Under the pieces are notes generated by a model that saw nothing but the letters and a program-made list of their open reading frames with translations, was not told the origin of the DNA and made no database searches. A DNA stretch of 64,000 nucleotides from Tenodera sinensis (taxonomy: Eukaryota; Arthropoda; Insecta; Mantodea; Mantidae): assembly GCA_030765045.1 (NCBI GenBank), contig CM060964.1:319119513-319183512 (forward strand). The letters are read 5' to 3'. Shown in pieces: positions 1-12,324 of this stretch. The stretch's first letter is position 1. Every line of letters begins with the position of its first letter. The position numbers were made by a program, and so were the translations under genes.

Positions 1-361
1 TAAACAGTAAGTACATAGCTTCTGTGCCAACATTGTTTTAGATTTGTTAATCCTACTTTTAATAAGAAAAATTATGTGTTTGTTCTTGAAGTCAAGGGCG
101 CTGAACTTTTCAGCGTGTTACAACCAGTTGCCATGAAATTAGTTGAGGCTCGCGCTCGGGAGCAACTAAAATGAAGTCCTAATTCCAACCAAGACTAGGG
201 TTCTCCATTGTTTCTCTAGCTGCACATGTATGAATTCCAAATTTTATGCTGCTGTAAACAATCGATTAAAAATTACGTCTTATGTATATTTGCATGACCT
301 TCTGTATCCACTATGGTTTATTTTTATGCTGCTTTTATAGCGTATTCATATGAAAACCTAT
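1..361. other. Unassigned AT-rich sequence
   Basis: No gene, RNA or repeat recognised. Confidence 0.5.
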
Positions 362-435
362 TATTTTCTCTGCTATGTACGTATAGTAAGTAGAGGAAGA
401 ATGTATTCCACCCAAACAGTCGAAAAAAAAAAAAA
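362..435 (+). repeat. Family A repeat, head part of a split copy
   Basis: The family A head motif (TTTCTCTGCTATGTACGTAT, then AGTAAGTAGAGGAAG and TGTATTCCACCCAAA) is present. The rest of the same copy resumes at 1074 on the other side of a family D insertion. Confidence 0.75.
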
Positions 436-457
436 CTACATCCTTATAAAAATATAT

Positions 458-1073
458 TGTAACAATACGACAAACGCCATTCCAGTTACTTTTCTGTCAC
501 TTTATTCTCCTCCAAAAACTTTTCACAAATGCAAGGTTCTCTTTTGCTGACGTTAACACACTCTAGTCTTTCGTGATATTACAACTTACAACTGTTTTCT
601 TCACGTAAACTTGATTCACTTCTTTCTGCCTTTCTTCACTTTGTCTCTCAAACAGTTGACTTTGACGATACACTCGCCACTCATTAACTCCACGACGCGC
701 CGGTTATCTCACGTACGTACACATACGTGCGCGCACACAGACACACACAGACGCGCGCGCACACACATACACACACACACTGAAACTAAAACTGACTACA
801 AACATTCGTTGTCTCGCCTCGTTATAACTATAGTGAAGATGGCGTAACAAGGACCATTCTCGAACTTCACCTATCTGGAACTTCTACAAATGCGCGGCAG
901 CCGGACACTTCTCGAATGATCTCGAAAACCCCTCTGATTATTGCCACGTGTTCACAAACAGTCGCGTGAGGCAGCTTGACCTTGAGCGTCTTTGATGCAC
1001 GTACCGCCTGTGCTGTGAGGCATCCCGGCACCGAGCCTTTTTGGTGTTGCCGCTGTCGTCGGCCGGCATCACA
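458..1073 (+). repeat. Family D repeat, copy 1; possible solo LTR
   Basis: This roughly 616-bp block begins TGTAACAA, ends CATCACA and is flanked by ATAT on both sides (454-457 and 1074-1077). It interrupts a family A copy. A second copy lies at 56643-57119, sharing the CTTTCTGTCACTTTATTC-like 5' part and a GACCTTGAGCGTCTTTG-like 3' part. TG...CA ends with a 4-bp duplication fit a solo LTR, but no internal retrotransposon region or primer-binding site is attached. An internal (CA)n tract lies near 720-780. The repeat is certain; the LTR identity is inference. Confidence 0.55.
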
Positions 1074-1890
1074 ATATCTGTTTGTGTGTGTGTGTGTGTG
1101 TGTGTATGTGTGTGAGTGTGTGTGTGTGTGCGCGCGCGCGCGTGCGTGTATGGGTGTGTGCGCTCCCGTCTGTCTGTGAACAACATAACCGAAAAACGAA
1201 AAGTTGGGTTGTCTTAAGGTACGACACCAAGATTTTAAAAAAAGAAAAAAAAAAGAGTAAGTTACACATCCTAAACTGTCCTTACAGGAATATTTTTAGA
1301 AAATTTGGATTTTCTCGAAATAGCTATAACGATTTTCTATATGTATGTAAATGTATATCGTATGTATATTTTCATGACAAATGAAATGTATAGCTTGAAT
1401 TTTCTGGAAATAGCCGCTTCATTATGTATGTCTTTTGCATAACTGGTAAATTTTAAAGGGATAGACAAAAATCTCACTATATAAAAGCTTTAGATCTCGT
1501 GAAAGCATGAAATTCATGTACATACTTTTTTTAAAGGAGTCAGCTATTTTGAGATATTTCTTGTTATTGCTTTGTACCTATTTTCAAATACTTATACCTT
1601 TCTTACGTGGGAAGTCGTTATTCGGTGCTTTCCCCTCTTCGTCATGCAAAGAGAACAGAATTTCAAAGCTATTACATAGCGACCCGCTCTTAAAACACTT
1701 GACTACCCCTTAAGCCTGCTGTATTCTCCTATTTCCATTCTACCTACAGGTAAATATACAATTAAATCATTTCTAATTATGCATTTCTCGATTAACATGA
1801 AGTAGATGAAATCTAAGAATAAACATTTGTAAGAATATTTTGTACAAGAGTAAATAGTGAAAGTCAGTGACTGGAACACATATTTTAGTC
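1074..1890 (+). repeat. Family A repeat, body and tail of the split copy
   Basis: It starts in the (GT)n tract at 1079 and continues through the AACATAACCGAAAAACGAAAAG block, TTTTGCATAACTGGTAAA, GTGCAAAGAGAAC-like and CTTAAAACACTTGACTA-like blocks to a degraded tail (ACAAGAGTAAATAGTGAAAG) near 1867. The copy is old: many substitutions, and the 3' hairpin is not recognisable. Confidence 0.8.
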
Positions 1891-2175
1891 CCTCTACTGC
1901 TTGTTAATCGGAATAAACCTTGGCAGAGATAGTTTCGCAATAGCTACAAGGGGAGCAGGGTAGAGTAGTGTGTCATGTTTAAAATCTAGGCTGTATACGC
2001 TGGCTTTAGAACTCCTTGCACCTATTCACATTGAAACATTAATATTAACTCGAGGACCTGAACGTACGACATGAACATGAAATTCGCTTTGCTATTGATG
2101 ACACTGACATTAGCTACTCTTTTTCGAAAACTTCAGAACAATTAGTACTTTTCCAACTACAATGACAATTGATGC
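1891..2175. other. Unassigned sequence
   Basis: Nothing recognised. Confidence 0.5.
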
Positions 2176-2636
<461 letters not shown>

Positions 2637-2689
2637 TAGAGTACCTGTTTACCAGTAATGCAAGATTCTTAAGGTTACTCCTGGAACAT

Positions 2690-2923
2690 TCAAGATAAAC
2701 TCCACTCTGTGCGACCATTTCATTTTTCATGGATATATCTTAAACATGTTGTCATTTAATAAAAATGGTTGGACCCACCTTTGTGAAAATCAAAACTTTC
2801 GAAAACTTGTTCATTCAAAGAGTAGTTAGGTTGGAGGAACAGTTTTTAAAATGTTCGTGCTACAACACTGAACTTGAATATTAATTTTGGTATTTAACCT
2901 ACATTTTATTTTTGAGTGAAGCT

Positions 2924-2967
<44 letters not shown>

Positions 2968-3118
2968 GCACACACACTCACACATTTTTCTAAAATTCGT
3001 TTTAATCAAATTTTATTCCCCACGTCTGAAACCGTATATTTCCGGTGAAATCTCGGTATCGAATTTTTGTGTGGAATACATTACGTCCTTTATGCACTGT
3101 AAGTACACAGTAGAGAAA
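2690..3118 (-). repeat. Family A repeat, 3'-truncated copy
   Basis: On the minus strand the head is at about 3118 (CTACTGTGTACTTACAG near-palindrome), followed by the ATTTCACCGGAAATATACGG-type segment, then a (CT)n expansion at 2926-2964 in place of the usual GT tract, and the CTCCAACCTAACTACTC-like body. The tail half is missing. Confidence 0.75.
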
Positions 3119-3690
3119 ATAAAAATATCTACAGTAAAAACCACAGCAATGACTTTTAGGGGACATTACCCTATTAGCACAAAACCAGATGGAAGTATAA
3201 TTGATCAGGTTAACAGGTTTAATTCTCTGGGATGTTCAATTTTATATGATGAAGACCGTGATTAGAACAAAAATAATGTAACCTTTAATATATGTTTGCT
3301 ACTATTTACAGAACTTAGAAAAACAAAAACAAGAATAGAGATAATTGTAATATTTTATAAATTTCTAGCTGTACCACTTCTAACAATTAGCAGAGATTTT
3401 AAGACGATTACTGGGATATACCACAAGAATTCACCTAAGCGTACAATACTGACGTGAGAGAACAATTCAAACCTATAACTCGCAAGTAAAAATTGATTGC
3501 TTGAAACAACAATGGTATGAACACATTTTAAGAATAGATTTAAATAGATCAACACAGCAAGTATTTCTTTACACTACACGAGGTAAAAGATCAATAGGAA
3601 GACCGACATTAGGTTGGAAAAACAGTCTTTGAGACGGTACAGACAAAGCCTACCGTTCAGGTAGAAGAAGAAGAATGTACCAGCAGTGTC
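3116..3690 (+). pseudogene. Non-LTR retrotransposon reverse transcriptase relic, C-terminal part
   Basis: The translation from 3116 contains VKTTAMTF, then IIDQVNRFNSLGC, a block typical of the thumb and post-catalytic part of insect non-LTR reverse transcriptases (usual pattern: K-T-K-x-M-x-F followed by QVxxFNYLGC). Further pieces appear after stops and frame changes: FLAVPLLTISRDF near 3366, and GKRSIGRPTLGWKNS plus a GTDKAYRSGRRRRM-like tail at 3583-3675. The catalytic YxDD block would lie upstream and is absent, because the relic abuts the family A copy ending at 3118. At least five stops and several frame shifts make it non-functional. The clade is uncertain. The family's normal role is target-primed reverse transcription of its own RNA. 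Confidence 0.7.
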
Positions 3691-3839
3691 CAAATGTTGC
3701 AATCCCACATTGTTTAGGACCGTGGTGCATCTGTAGGAAACCTGTTTCAATGCGACGATTACTCATTGGGAGATTTCAATACCCGGATAAGATGCGAACA
3801 CAGTAAATGAATGACGTGGTATACTTCATAAGAAGAAAA

Positions 3840-5262
3840 AGCTTGCATTATCTTAGAAATCCTTCAAGTAGAATTAAAACCTAACCCTTCAGAACATCTA
3901 CAGTTTAATGAGAAAATAACAGAAGGCATTTCTAAACCACTGCTTTCAGCTATATACACTTTACACCAGTTCAAGTCCGCAATGCAATAAACGGAATGTC
4001 AGCAAAGAAATCGCCTGGTCATTACATGAATACCCTACCTTTGCTAAAAGCTCTTCTAAGAAAGAGCCTGGTACTCCTAACATAAATATTCAATGCAATC
4101 ATTAGAGTAGCCAACAGCAGGCAAATTAAAATAGGATCCATATTCGTTTCGAAACCATCTTTTCCACACTATTTGAACAGTTGCTTTTTCCTCATATGTT
4201 TAGACCTCTGCAGCCCCTAATTCCACACACACAGTTTGGCTTCTTGTCCTCAACAGCCGCATTGCGTGGTAGACATAATACTTAATTATTTTGAAGAAAA
4301 GTGCATCTTTTATAGTTTATTCCTGGATAATGAAAAAGCGTTCGTCAAAGTGTAGCATTCAGGACTGTTATATAAAATTAAATCTGTAGTGAGTGACATC
4401 GTATATCTAAATAATACGTAATTAAATCATATCTCTCAAGAAGAACGCTTTTTGTAAAATGCAAAAGATCACTGTCATCTTCGAAATTAGTACAGGCTGG
4501 AGTTCCACAAGGAGGTGTGCTTGCTCTATTTCTATACCTAATATACCATTCCGATTTCGCAAAGGGTGATAATCTAATTATATCACAGTGTAAGACGATA
4601 TAGCGGTTCTTAGTAACAGTGGCAGTAACACAGCAATTAATAGCCTCCAAGAATACGCATTTAAAGTTGATGAATGGTACAAAAGGTGGAGAGTGAAGAG
4701 GAATCCAAAATGTCCAGTTTAGTTACATTTACCTACAAAACAAAATTGGCAAAAACACAATCAAATTAAATAATGAAGACATTCCTCAAGTTGTGCCTAT
4801 CAAATATTTAGAACTAACATTAGAAACAAAATTGACTTGCAATGTACACGTCTCCTCTCTAGTTTCAATACTAAGGCACAGACTTTATCAACTCAAACAC
4901 CTTATGAAAGGCTGTTCACCTCTGCCACTGCATCTCAAAAGGCTCATATACTTCAGTGTAATGAAACTATCTGGATGTGTGGATCCTCTATTTGGGGCTC
5001 AGCTTTAAATTCGCAACTCGTACGAATACTGACTTTCCAAAATCGGGTTCTTCGGATCATAGCGGATGCTCCTTGGTACATCCTCAATCCTGCATTTCAT
5101 AAAGATCTTCGCACTCCCTCCAGTCCTAATATACTCGACTGTTCACATCATTCATCGATCAGCAGAACGCTTTACTGTAAGTGAATCTCCAGAACATGCC
5201 AGAAGAATGACCATCACATAGAACACAATACAGATCTCCACTTATAAATTATTGTAGTGTTA
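3840..5262 (+). pseudogene. Jockey-type non-LTR retrotransposon relic, reverse transcriptase domain
   Basis: Pieces of a Jockey-like reverse transcriptase occur in order on the + strand: NGMSAKKSPGHYMN (near 3990), LVLLTIFNAII-like (4070), SKLFEQLLFP-like with HTQFGF (4160-4235), LFLDNEKAFVKVWHSGLLYK-like (4315-4375, with a stop replacing the tryptophan), VQAGVPQGGVLA (4493-4528), then VPIKYLELTLETKL (4793) and SSIWGSALNSQLVRILTFQN (4983-5044) followed by VLRIIADAPWYI. A final HRSAERFTVSESPEHARR segment sits near 5155-5210. Order and spacing match an element truncated at its 5' end. The catalytic FADD/YADD block is not legible; the region between 4550 and 4620 is scrambled by stops. Frames change several times and stops are frequent, so it is dead. 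No poly-A tail or target duplication was identified. Confidence 0.8.
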
Positions 5263-7267
5263 TTTTCTTGTACATATCAGTGTTAATTCTTGCTTTATAC
5301 TTCGAGGGCGATTGTTGAATTATATCCTCAACACAAGTGATGTAATTCTTTGAATTGTTTACCTTTTATTACCAAAACTGCAAAATACATAATACTACAT
5401 ACTAAAGTTAATTGAATTTAAAAAAGGAAATGAATGGCAATAGGAACGCTGTAAAACAGCAAAACAATACATTCCCAAGGAACTGGGCTACTTCGTTTCG
5501 TGATTCATCACACTTAGAAGTCCTCAATGGTAAATATGGGCAAGATCTACTAGATGAAATAACTTCTATAAATACCAATGGTGAAAGTGGTATAGAATAT
5601 AGGTATTAAATATTATCTGCACCTCAGATATTACAGCATCCGTTGTGGATTTCTGTGGAAGGTCGGAGCTTGCTATTTTCCTTTAGGATTACGTATAGTA
5701 ATAGAAAAAGGGAGAAGTGACGTCCCGAGGGTTGGTGACACTGGAGACTAGGGCAAACTAATTGTGTGGGAAGGGGAAAGGGAAGGGTAGGTATATTAAC
5801 AACAGCTCAGAGAGGTTCTGGATAACACTGGTGATACCACGGTACATTGAATGATCTCTACAACACGAGAGGCTGCAAATAAGATGAAAATAAAAAAAAA
5901 AAAAACCTAGAAGAAACAAAACTAAATAAAATTCAATCAGAGTAAATAATACTTCATTGGGGATTCTGAAAAAGAAATTCAAGATATGTATTAATTTATT
6001 TTCCATGTAAAAATGTGAAACGTGTAATATTTTCATCAAAATCATAAGAGCCGTTTTTAACATTTTTGCAAAACCTGATCTTTACATGCACTTAATATTA
6101 TCGAGATAAGTGTTTGAAGAGATAGTTTAATTAAACATTACGTTGTAAGTCCAGTGTGACACAGAAGTCAATTGAGAAACAGTGTTGGGGGAGACACTCC
6201 ATATAAAGTCTCGTACATTACAGTATGATTAGTTTGGTGAAATGTATAATGTAAGTATAATGGCACAATTGTTACATTATTTTAGATTATTTATCCCTGT
6301 TTACCATTTATTTATATTATTCACCTGTTTATTTTTATACCCCAGGTCTACCGTTTACTTAATCACTTTTCCTGAATTAGTTTTTCTGGAATACAGCAAA
6401 AGGAATGTAAATGTCAGTAGACCATGTTAACCAACGGTGCTCCTGTTAGTTTGTGGTTGGTTTTCTTTCGTTTATTGTTTCAAGTTACTTAGTTGGATAT
6501 GAATTAAAGGTACGAAAGTTTAAAAGTTCACCTACTGTAATTATTTAACAAGTTACTTGACCATCGATGGATGATTTTTTCCCTTCTAGTTTAAGGGTAG
6601 ATGTAGGTAAAATTATTCCAAAATTGCAATTTTTTTTCTTTCCATTAAAATATTTTATAGCATTGAGATTATATACCTGAAGTTTCACTCTTCTATGATC
6701 GCTTTAAGTATGAACATATAATTTAAATACAAATGCCTGTTACTGTGTCACGCCCCTTTTTACTTCCTCTTTAAAAGAGTTTGCCATTTTTATATTTCTT
6801 TCTGTTTTGACTGTCAATTTCCTAAGCATTGTTTGCGCGCCTTTAGAAAGCTGTGAACAAGATGGCGAAATGTGTTTATTGAGATCGCTTTGTTTTAAAG
6901 TGTTTACTTTTCAAACGCCTCTGCAATAATGAAAATCAAAGTACATAGAGTTTACATTTTTCCATCTTGAAGGTACATTTTCTCAAAATATATTGTACGC
7001 ACAGTTATCCAATTTGGCAGTTTGATAGAAAAAGGTCCTACTGCATAATTATGTGGAACAGAATTTCAATAAACATTTTAGTTAAACTTTGGTGATATTA
7101 TACTCGAAGGAATTTTCAACAATTACGACAAGGCAACAATGCATTATTTTTTATCTCAAAAACGATAACACATAAAAATTCTCTTCTACAGGATTATGTG
7201 CTGTATATTCAAGATAACGCATAAAAATTTTAATAGAAATATCTCAAGCACCTTTTTAGAAAATGCA
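5263..7267. other. Unassigned AT-rich region
   Basis: No recognisable coding segment, SINE head or member of the repeat families described here. Short open frames (for example at 5412-5609 and, on the minus strand, 5758-6063) match nothing I know. Confidence 0.4.
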
Positions 7268-7271
7268 CCAT

Positions 7272-7325
<54 letters not shown>
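7268..7325. repeat. Poly-T tract
   Basis: About 55 consecutive T residues. No identifiable retroelement 3' end is attached on the complementary strand. Confidence 0.95.
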
Positions 7326-7331
<6 letters not shown>

Positions 7332-8263
7332 CAGCATAATACAACTCAAAGTTATCAAAAAAGTCTAAAAAAATACACATATAAGCATTAATAATTCCCA
7401 AACCAAATTTCTAAGTTCAAAGTTAAAAAATGTAAGAGTTATAAATACTTTTTCGAGGTGATATTTTTTTACCTAGGTGCCCCCTTAACTCATGATTCTT
7501 TCACAACCAATGCAAAATTTCAAGAAATTGGAACACTCAGGCGGAGGTTAAGGAAAAGAGGCGTTCCGCCAACATTTCATATCCTTTTGCATGAGCGTCA
7601 GGGTTTAATCGTAAAAATCTTCTTGATCATTGTATATTAATTTCTTGAAGCGCTAGGGTAGAAAACTGAAATTAATTCGCCATTCGAATTTAAACAGCTA
7701 CCCGTGCAACATCGGAGTAAAAGCAAGTTCGTATTTAAAATCACACTTACGTGTAATAGAATAAACCTTGATTCCTGTTGTGGAGGTTTTTTTGCGATCT
7801 ATGGAATATTACAGTTGGGATCATGTGAGTCTGAAGGAATTAAGGACATAACATTCACGTAGGATTTAATAAATTAGTTAGAAACAACTGTAGGGGTTTC
7901 CCACTGGATTACGTCAAAGATTTCCCCTCCCCCGTCTCTGTATAGAATTACCATAGCTGTTAAGTTTCCACGCCTGTATCACATAATATGAAAGTAAACC
8001 TCCATATCCTTCAATTCTACCAGCAAGCGTGAAAAACTTGAACTTGCTTTGCTTACGTAGTGGACCATGCGATCATCATCTTGATTTTCTTCCTGCTAGT
8101 AATTGTATATGAAGCAAATTCTTTATATTAATGAGATCAGCAAAAATCATTGTACCAATATGTTTAGATTGTAGCGGCTCAGTCGATCTCGGGTCCTCGC
8201 ACATGCGCATGACGTAACATACACACGTTGCGTGTTTGAATTGAGCAATAGCGTTTGGCAATG
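7326..8263. other. Unassigned sequence
   Basis: Nothing recognised up to the target-site duplication of the MITE at 8272. Confidence 0.4.
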
Positions 8264-8271
8264 CCTAGGAT

Positions 8272-9241
8272 CAGTGATGAATACAGCCGCTTTCCTCCGG
8301 GGAGGATATTAAGCCTGATGGGGAGAGAATATTAATGATATGTACATTTAGAAATAGATATGAATTTCTCGGGATTGGGGGGGGGGGGGACATTTTGATT
8401 CCCGGGCGGGCAGTGGTGTAAATAACGGCCCCGCAGGCCCCGCAGACCCCGCAGGGGGGGGGGGCGATCTTTAGGGATCCTTGGACTGCCTTTAGTAGTT
8501 TTCTTAAAAAGGACATTTTATATTCAATTCAACCATGGAAAATCACTAGGAAGAAGCGCTGGAACAGATGCACTTCACTGATGACATACTTACAACAGAA
8601 GTGTACCATGTAAGCATTTCCTAGCCTAATTGCTTAAAAGTGTGAAACAAGCTTGCCTTCAAATGTGTATACTCACAAAAGCATTCACAATCATGCAAAG
8701 AAACTCATTAAAGCACAGTACTTTGTTCAATGCGGTTGTTATAAAAGCCGAACAAACTACGAGTACATTAGTAAGTGCAACTAGTACTTTTTCGAAAATG
8801 TCGATTGGTCAATAAATTGGATTATGTTAGAATTAGGTCATAAGGTATAAACATAAACGAATATGTGTTGTTCTAACCAGCTGTTCAGTGTTTGAGTTAC
8901 ACAGAATATTGACAAGTGACGACTTTGTTCCATCTATGTGCATTAGGGATTTAGCGAGCATATAGTGTTTATTTAGCAAAATAACCATTAATGTTTGTAA
9001 TAAGGGAGTGTTACTTTAACAATTCGCTAGGTTGTTTGTTCTAAAAAGAGTTCATCATTGAGTTTATTTCACTTCCATGCTATTCGATGTGAGTAAATAT
9101 GTAATATTTTAATCTCTCCATTTTAAAGCTTTATTAGTAAGTAGGGCCCCCAATATTTATTGGCAGGGGGCCCCCAAAACCTTAGCTACGCCACTGTCGG
9201 GGGGATTTTCTCTCCAGGGCCACCCCCTGAATTCATCACTG
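8272..9241. mobile_element. hAT-like MITE, outer element of a nested pair
   Basis: The ends are inverted repeats, CAGTGATGAAT at 8272 and ATTCATCACTG ending at 9241. They are flanked by an exact 8-bp duplication CCTAGGAT (8264-8271 and 9242-9249). CAG...CTG ends and an 8-bp duplication are characteristic of hAT elements. Removing the inner element leaves about 139 + 45 bp of non-coding outer sequence containing G-rich runs. No transposase is present. Confidence 0.75.
8411..9196. mobile_element. hAT-like non-autonomous element, inserted in the element at 8272-9241
   Basis: The left end CAGTGGTGTAAATAACGG and right end CCTTAGCTACGCCACTG are imperfect inverted repeats. Next to each end lies a GC-rich block (CCCCGCAGGCCCCGCAG on the left, GGGGGCCCCC on the right). 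Flanks are CGGGCGGG and TCGGGGGG, a poor match for an 8-bp duplication, so the exact boundary is less certain than for the outer element. About 786 bp, AT-rich inside, no recognisable transposase. Confidence 0.55.
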
Positions 9242-9504
9242 CCTAGGATATCGACCAATTACGATCATTTAGCTTGGAGTGGTCAACCTATTTTGAGCTT
9301 GGGCCATGACAGAATGTTTTGCAGGGCCATTAATGACTGTTTTGAATAAAAACTAAATTATTACACCAGATCTTTAGATGTATTCGGCCTTTTCCGTGAG
9401 TCAATTGTCTGCTCATGACGTCAGTACTCTGAAACGAGTTTATCACCAGTGCATCTGGCAGAGGACTAGCCAATGATGAGTGGAAGAGGTAAACCTTAAC
9501 AGTT

Positions 9505-9995
9505 TCGAAGTCACCTTAGTGAAATGGGACCTGTATCGTACCGTTCGATTCCCGTGACTGGCCTTCCTGACCCATGGTTTTTTTTTTTTCGGGGGTTTCC
9601 CCAGGTCGCTAGGCAAATGCTGGGAAGGATAATTACATTCCCCGAATTTCCTGTCCTTTCATTTCGATTCATTAATCATTTCATTCACCGTTCATCTCGT
9701 TGATTCTTTCAGGGCCACTAGTATCAGTGAAGGTGTTAGGTGCAGTTTGGCAGGGATGATATGTGCACAGGCACTCTTTATATCCCTCGTCGGAGGCTTC
9801 AGGGTAGTAGGGTGACATAAGAAGTGTTGGACCCCACGCCGAGGTCCCCCTAAGAGGGCCCCGGGGACCTAAAGACCTGGAGGTGTCGTCAATCTTGAAA
9901 AACCTTAGGGCCCTCTGTCAGTGTCTGTGCCGTTAGTCTGGATCTGCCACCCGGTGTCTCCTCTCACCTCATCCTTCCTCCCGGGTTTCAGTGCC
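9505..9995 (+). repeat. SINE-like element with degenerate tRNA-type promoter
   Basis: A B-box-like GTTCGATTCCC lies at 9544-9554. It is followed by a T-run, a TTTCCCCAGGTCGCTAGGC body, and a CT-rich segment with a CCTATTCCTATAC tail. The A box is not convincing and no target duplication was found. The arrangement parallels the better-supported SINE at 44508-44873. Confidence 0.35.
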
Positions 9996-9999
9996 GAAC

Positions 10000-10234
10000 C
10001 CCCTCCGTATCTTTCTTATTCCTATTCCTATACTAATAGCTAACTCAAATAATTGGACGGGTTTTGTAGCCTAGTGCCTCGGTTTTAATAGCACAGTTTT
10101 TCCATTACAAAAAAGCGTGTTCATACCCTTTACAGCAGTAATCGAAGACTAGCCTACATTAAGAAAACAACGCACAAGGGCACAATAAAGGTATTGTAAT
10201 GCAAATTACAAAACAGTTGGAGAACTACTGAAAA
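10000..10234. other. Unassigned sequence
   Basis: Nothing recognised. Confidence 0.4.
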
Positions 10235-10465
10235 TACAAGGAAATGCGCATTTGTATCCTTCATTTGCTGGAGCTGAGTTCGTTGCTACCCCGCTTCCAT
10301 CCAGGAGGAATCGATTCATATCTAACGTTAGCCAATCAAAGACATCAGAATATCTTCCCCACGTGGAGAAATCACGTGATAGGAGCTTGATGTGCTTTAC
10401 TGCTTTGAACACATTAGTCTCGATGTATTATTATAAAATGAGCTATTCCAAAGTTTCTGTGGAGT
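10235..10465 (-). repeat. Family F repeat
   Basis: On the minus strand it contains CACGTGGGGAAGATATTCTG, TTAGATATGAATCGATTCCT and GGTAGCAACGAACTC-like blocks. The same order is seen at 20720-20885 (+) and 53865-54030 (-). No coding content was recognised. Confidence 0.65.
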
Positions 10466-10756
10466 TCGTCCTTGACGATATTTCTGAGTGCAGCAGGTAG
10501 GATTCTGGGTATATGTTGCAACCATCTGTCCGTATGAGTGGAAAATTTCTCTTCCAGTGCTAGTTTGTTTATTTTGTTTGCCGTGTTCTGGTTCCCTAGA
10601 TGACTAAGTAATCTAATATCTGGCAGACACTGTTCAGCTCCTGGTGGTATTTACTATGGAAAAGCAACTTAGTTTTCACAGAGTAGAGATCTTACAGCAC
10701 GAGTTACATATAGTTTAGGCCTATAATCCTTTAGTACAACAAAACGCTTCGTTTTA

Positions 10757-10985
10757 CCTTCTCCACTACGAAGTATTCTATTCCGTCCAAAAATTCCGCA
10801 CCGAGATTTCAACGGGAATACGTGTTTTAAGACTCTCTGAATCCATAAAAGCATTTTTAAAAAAAAAAGGTCTGTGTGTGTCTCTCTCTCTCTGTGTGTG
10901 TGTGCGCGCGCGCGCGTGTATGTATGTGTGTGTGTATGTGTGTGTGTGTGTGTGTGTTTATCTGTTAACAATATAACTAAAAAAT
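10757..10985 (+). repeat. Family A repeat, head fragment joined to an inverted copy
   Basis: The head (ACCTTCTCCACTACGAAG, TATTCTATTCCGTCC) runs through the GT/CT tract and stops in the AACAATATAACTAAAAA block. The next base begins the 3' end of a minus-strand family A copy. Confidence 0.8.
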
Positions 10986-11700
10986 CAGATGTGTTGCACT
11001 CATGACTTTCTCTACTCTTGTACTAACTATTCTTACAAACTCTTATTCCTCTCATGTTAGTCAAGATAAACATTTGCAGAAATTATCTTATTACATATTT
11101 CCTTGTAAGTGCAAGGGGAATATGGAAATGCGGTAGGCTTTGAGCGATAGTCAAATCTCTTAAAGCTGGTCGCCATATCAAGGCTTTCAAATTCCGTTTT
11201 CTTTGCACAGCCAAGAGATTAAAAGTGAATAACAACCTCCCATTGGAGAAAAGTGTAAGTACTGCAAAACGCACACATATAACAAGGAATATCTTCGAAA
11301 TAGCTGACCCCACAAAACAAGAATTTGGACTTAAATTGTGTGATAACAAGATCTACATTTTTTGTGTGGTAAGATTTGGTCTATCTCTTACGGTTGACCA
11401 GTTATTCAAAAGTCATCAAGAGTAAATAGGACTACATGGGCTATAGCCAAAAAATTCAAAATATATATTTCATTTGCCATAAAAAGATCTTAAATACATG
11501 GCGCTTATACAAAATCGTTAGCCATTTTTGAGAAAAGGGTAGTTTAGGTTGGAGGAATTTTCTTCAGGATCTTCGTGCCGCATCCCTGAAAGATATTAAA
11601 CTTAAATATCAACTTTTGTTTTTATCCGACTTTTCGTTTTAGAGTTATGCTGTTCACAGACACACACACGGATCTTTTCTAAAACATCCCGGCTATAGCA
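10986..11700 (-). repeat. Family A repeat, near-complete minus copy lacking its head
   Basis: The 3' end is well preserved (ATCAGATGTGTTGCACTCAT, then GACTTTCTCTACTC), so hairpin and subterminal repeat are both readable. The body runs to the GACAGACACACACAC-type (GT)n region near 11670. Together with the + head at 10757 it makes a fold-back arrangement. Confidence 0.85.
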
Positions 11701-11825
11701 TTGAATTTTTCAGTTCTGACTCAACCTCTTAAAAACATTGCCCACACACAGGTTGTGTGTTTAAAAACACCAGCAGTAAGCTTGATGGCATAAATAATAA
11801 TTGTTACTAAACATTTCTTCTAAGA
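11701..11825. other. Unassigned spacer between family A copies
   Basis: Nothing recognised. Confidence 0.4.
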
Positions 11826-12206
11826 ATACAACACGAAGGTTTTCAAGAACCCCCACACCCCCATCCCGAACTACCATTTACGTAGAAACATGTTAGAAAA
11901 GTTTGATTTCTTCAAAAACGGCTCTGACATTTTAAATAAAATACCACATATTTGATATATTTGCATGTATATCTTGAATTTTCTGGGAATAGCTCCTGAA
12001 GTCCTTTTCATTCTGGATGACCTGCATAACTGGTAAACCGTAACAAATACACAAAATTGCACTGCACAAAAATCTCGAAGTTGTTAAAGCACACAATTTA
12101 GGTAAAATAAATATTTTGTGTCGCTAACCATTTCCGAGATATTTCTCGTTATTGGTTTGAACTTTCAAGAACTAATCGTATACTTTTCGTAAATAGGAAG
12201 TCATTC

Positions 12207-12238
<32 letters not shown>

Positions 12239-12324
12239 CCCTTTATTATGTAAAGCCAGCGGAATTTCAAAGCCATCACATTTGGCTATTTCTTAAGCTT
12301 ACTGTATTCCTTATTCCCCTTGTA

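Noticed and set aside
11868..12062. Small minus-strand gene
   Set aside because: It lies entirely in family A; the frame is not conserved in other copies.
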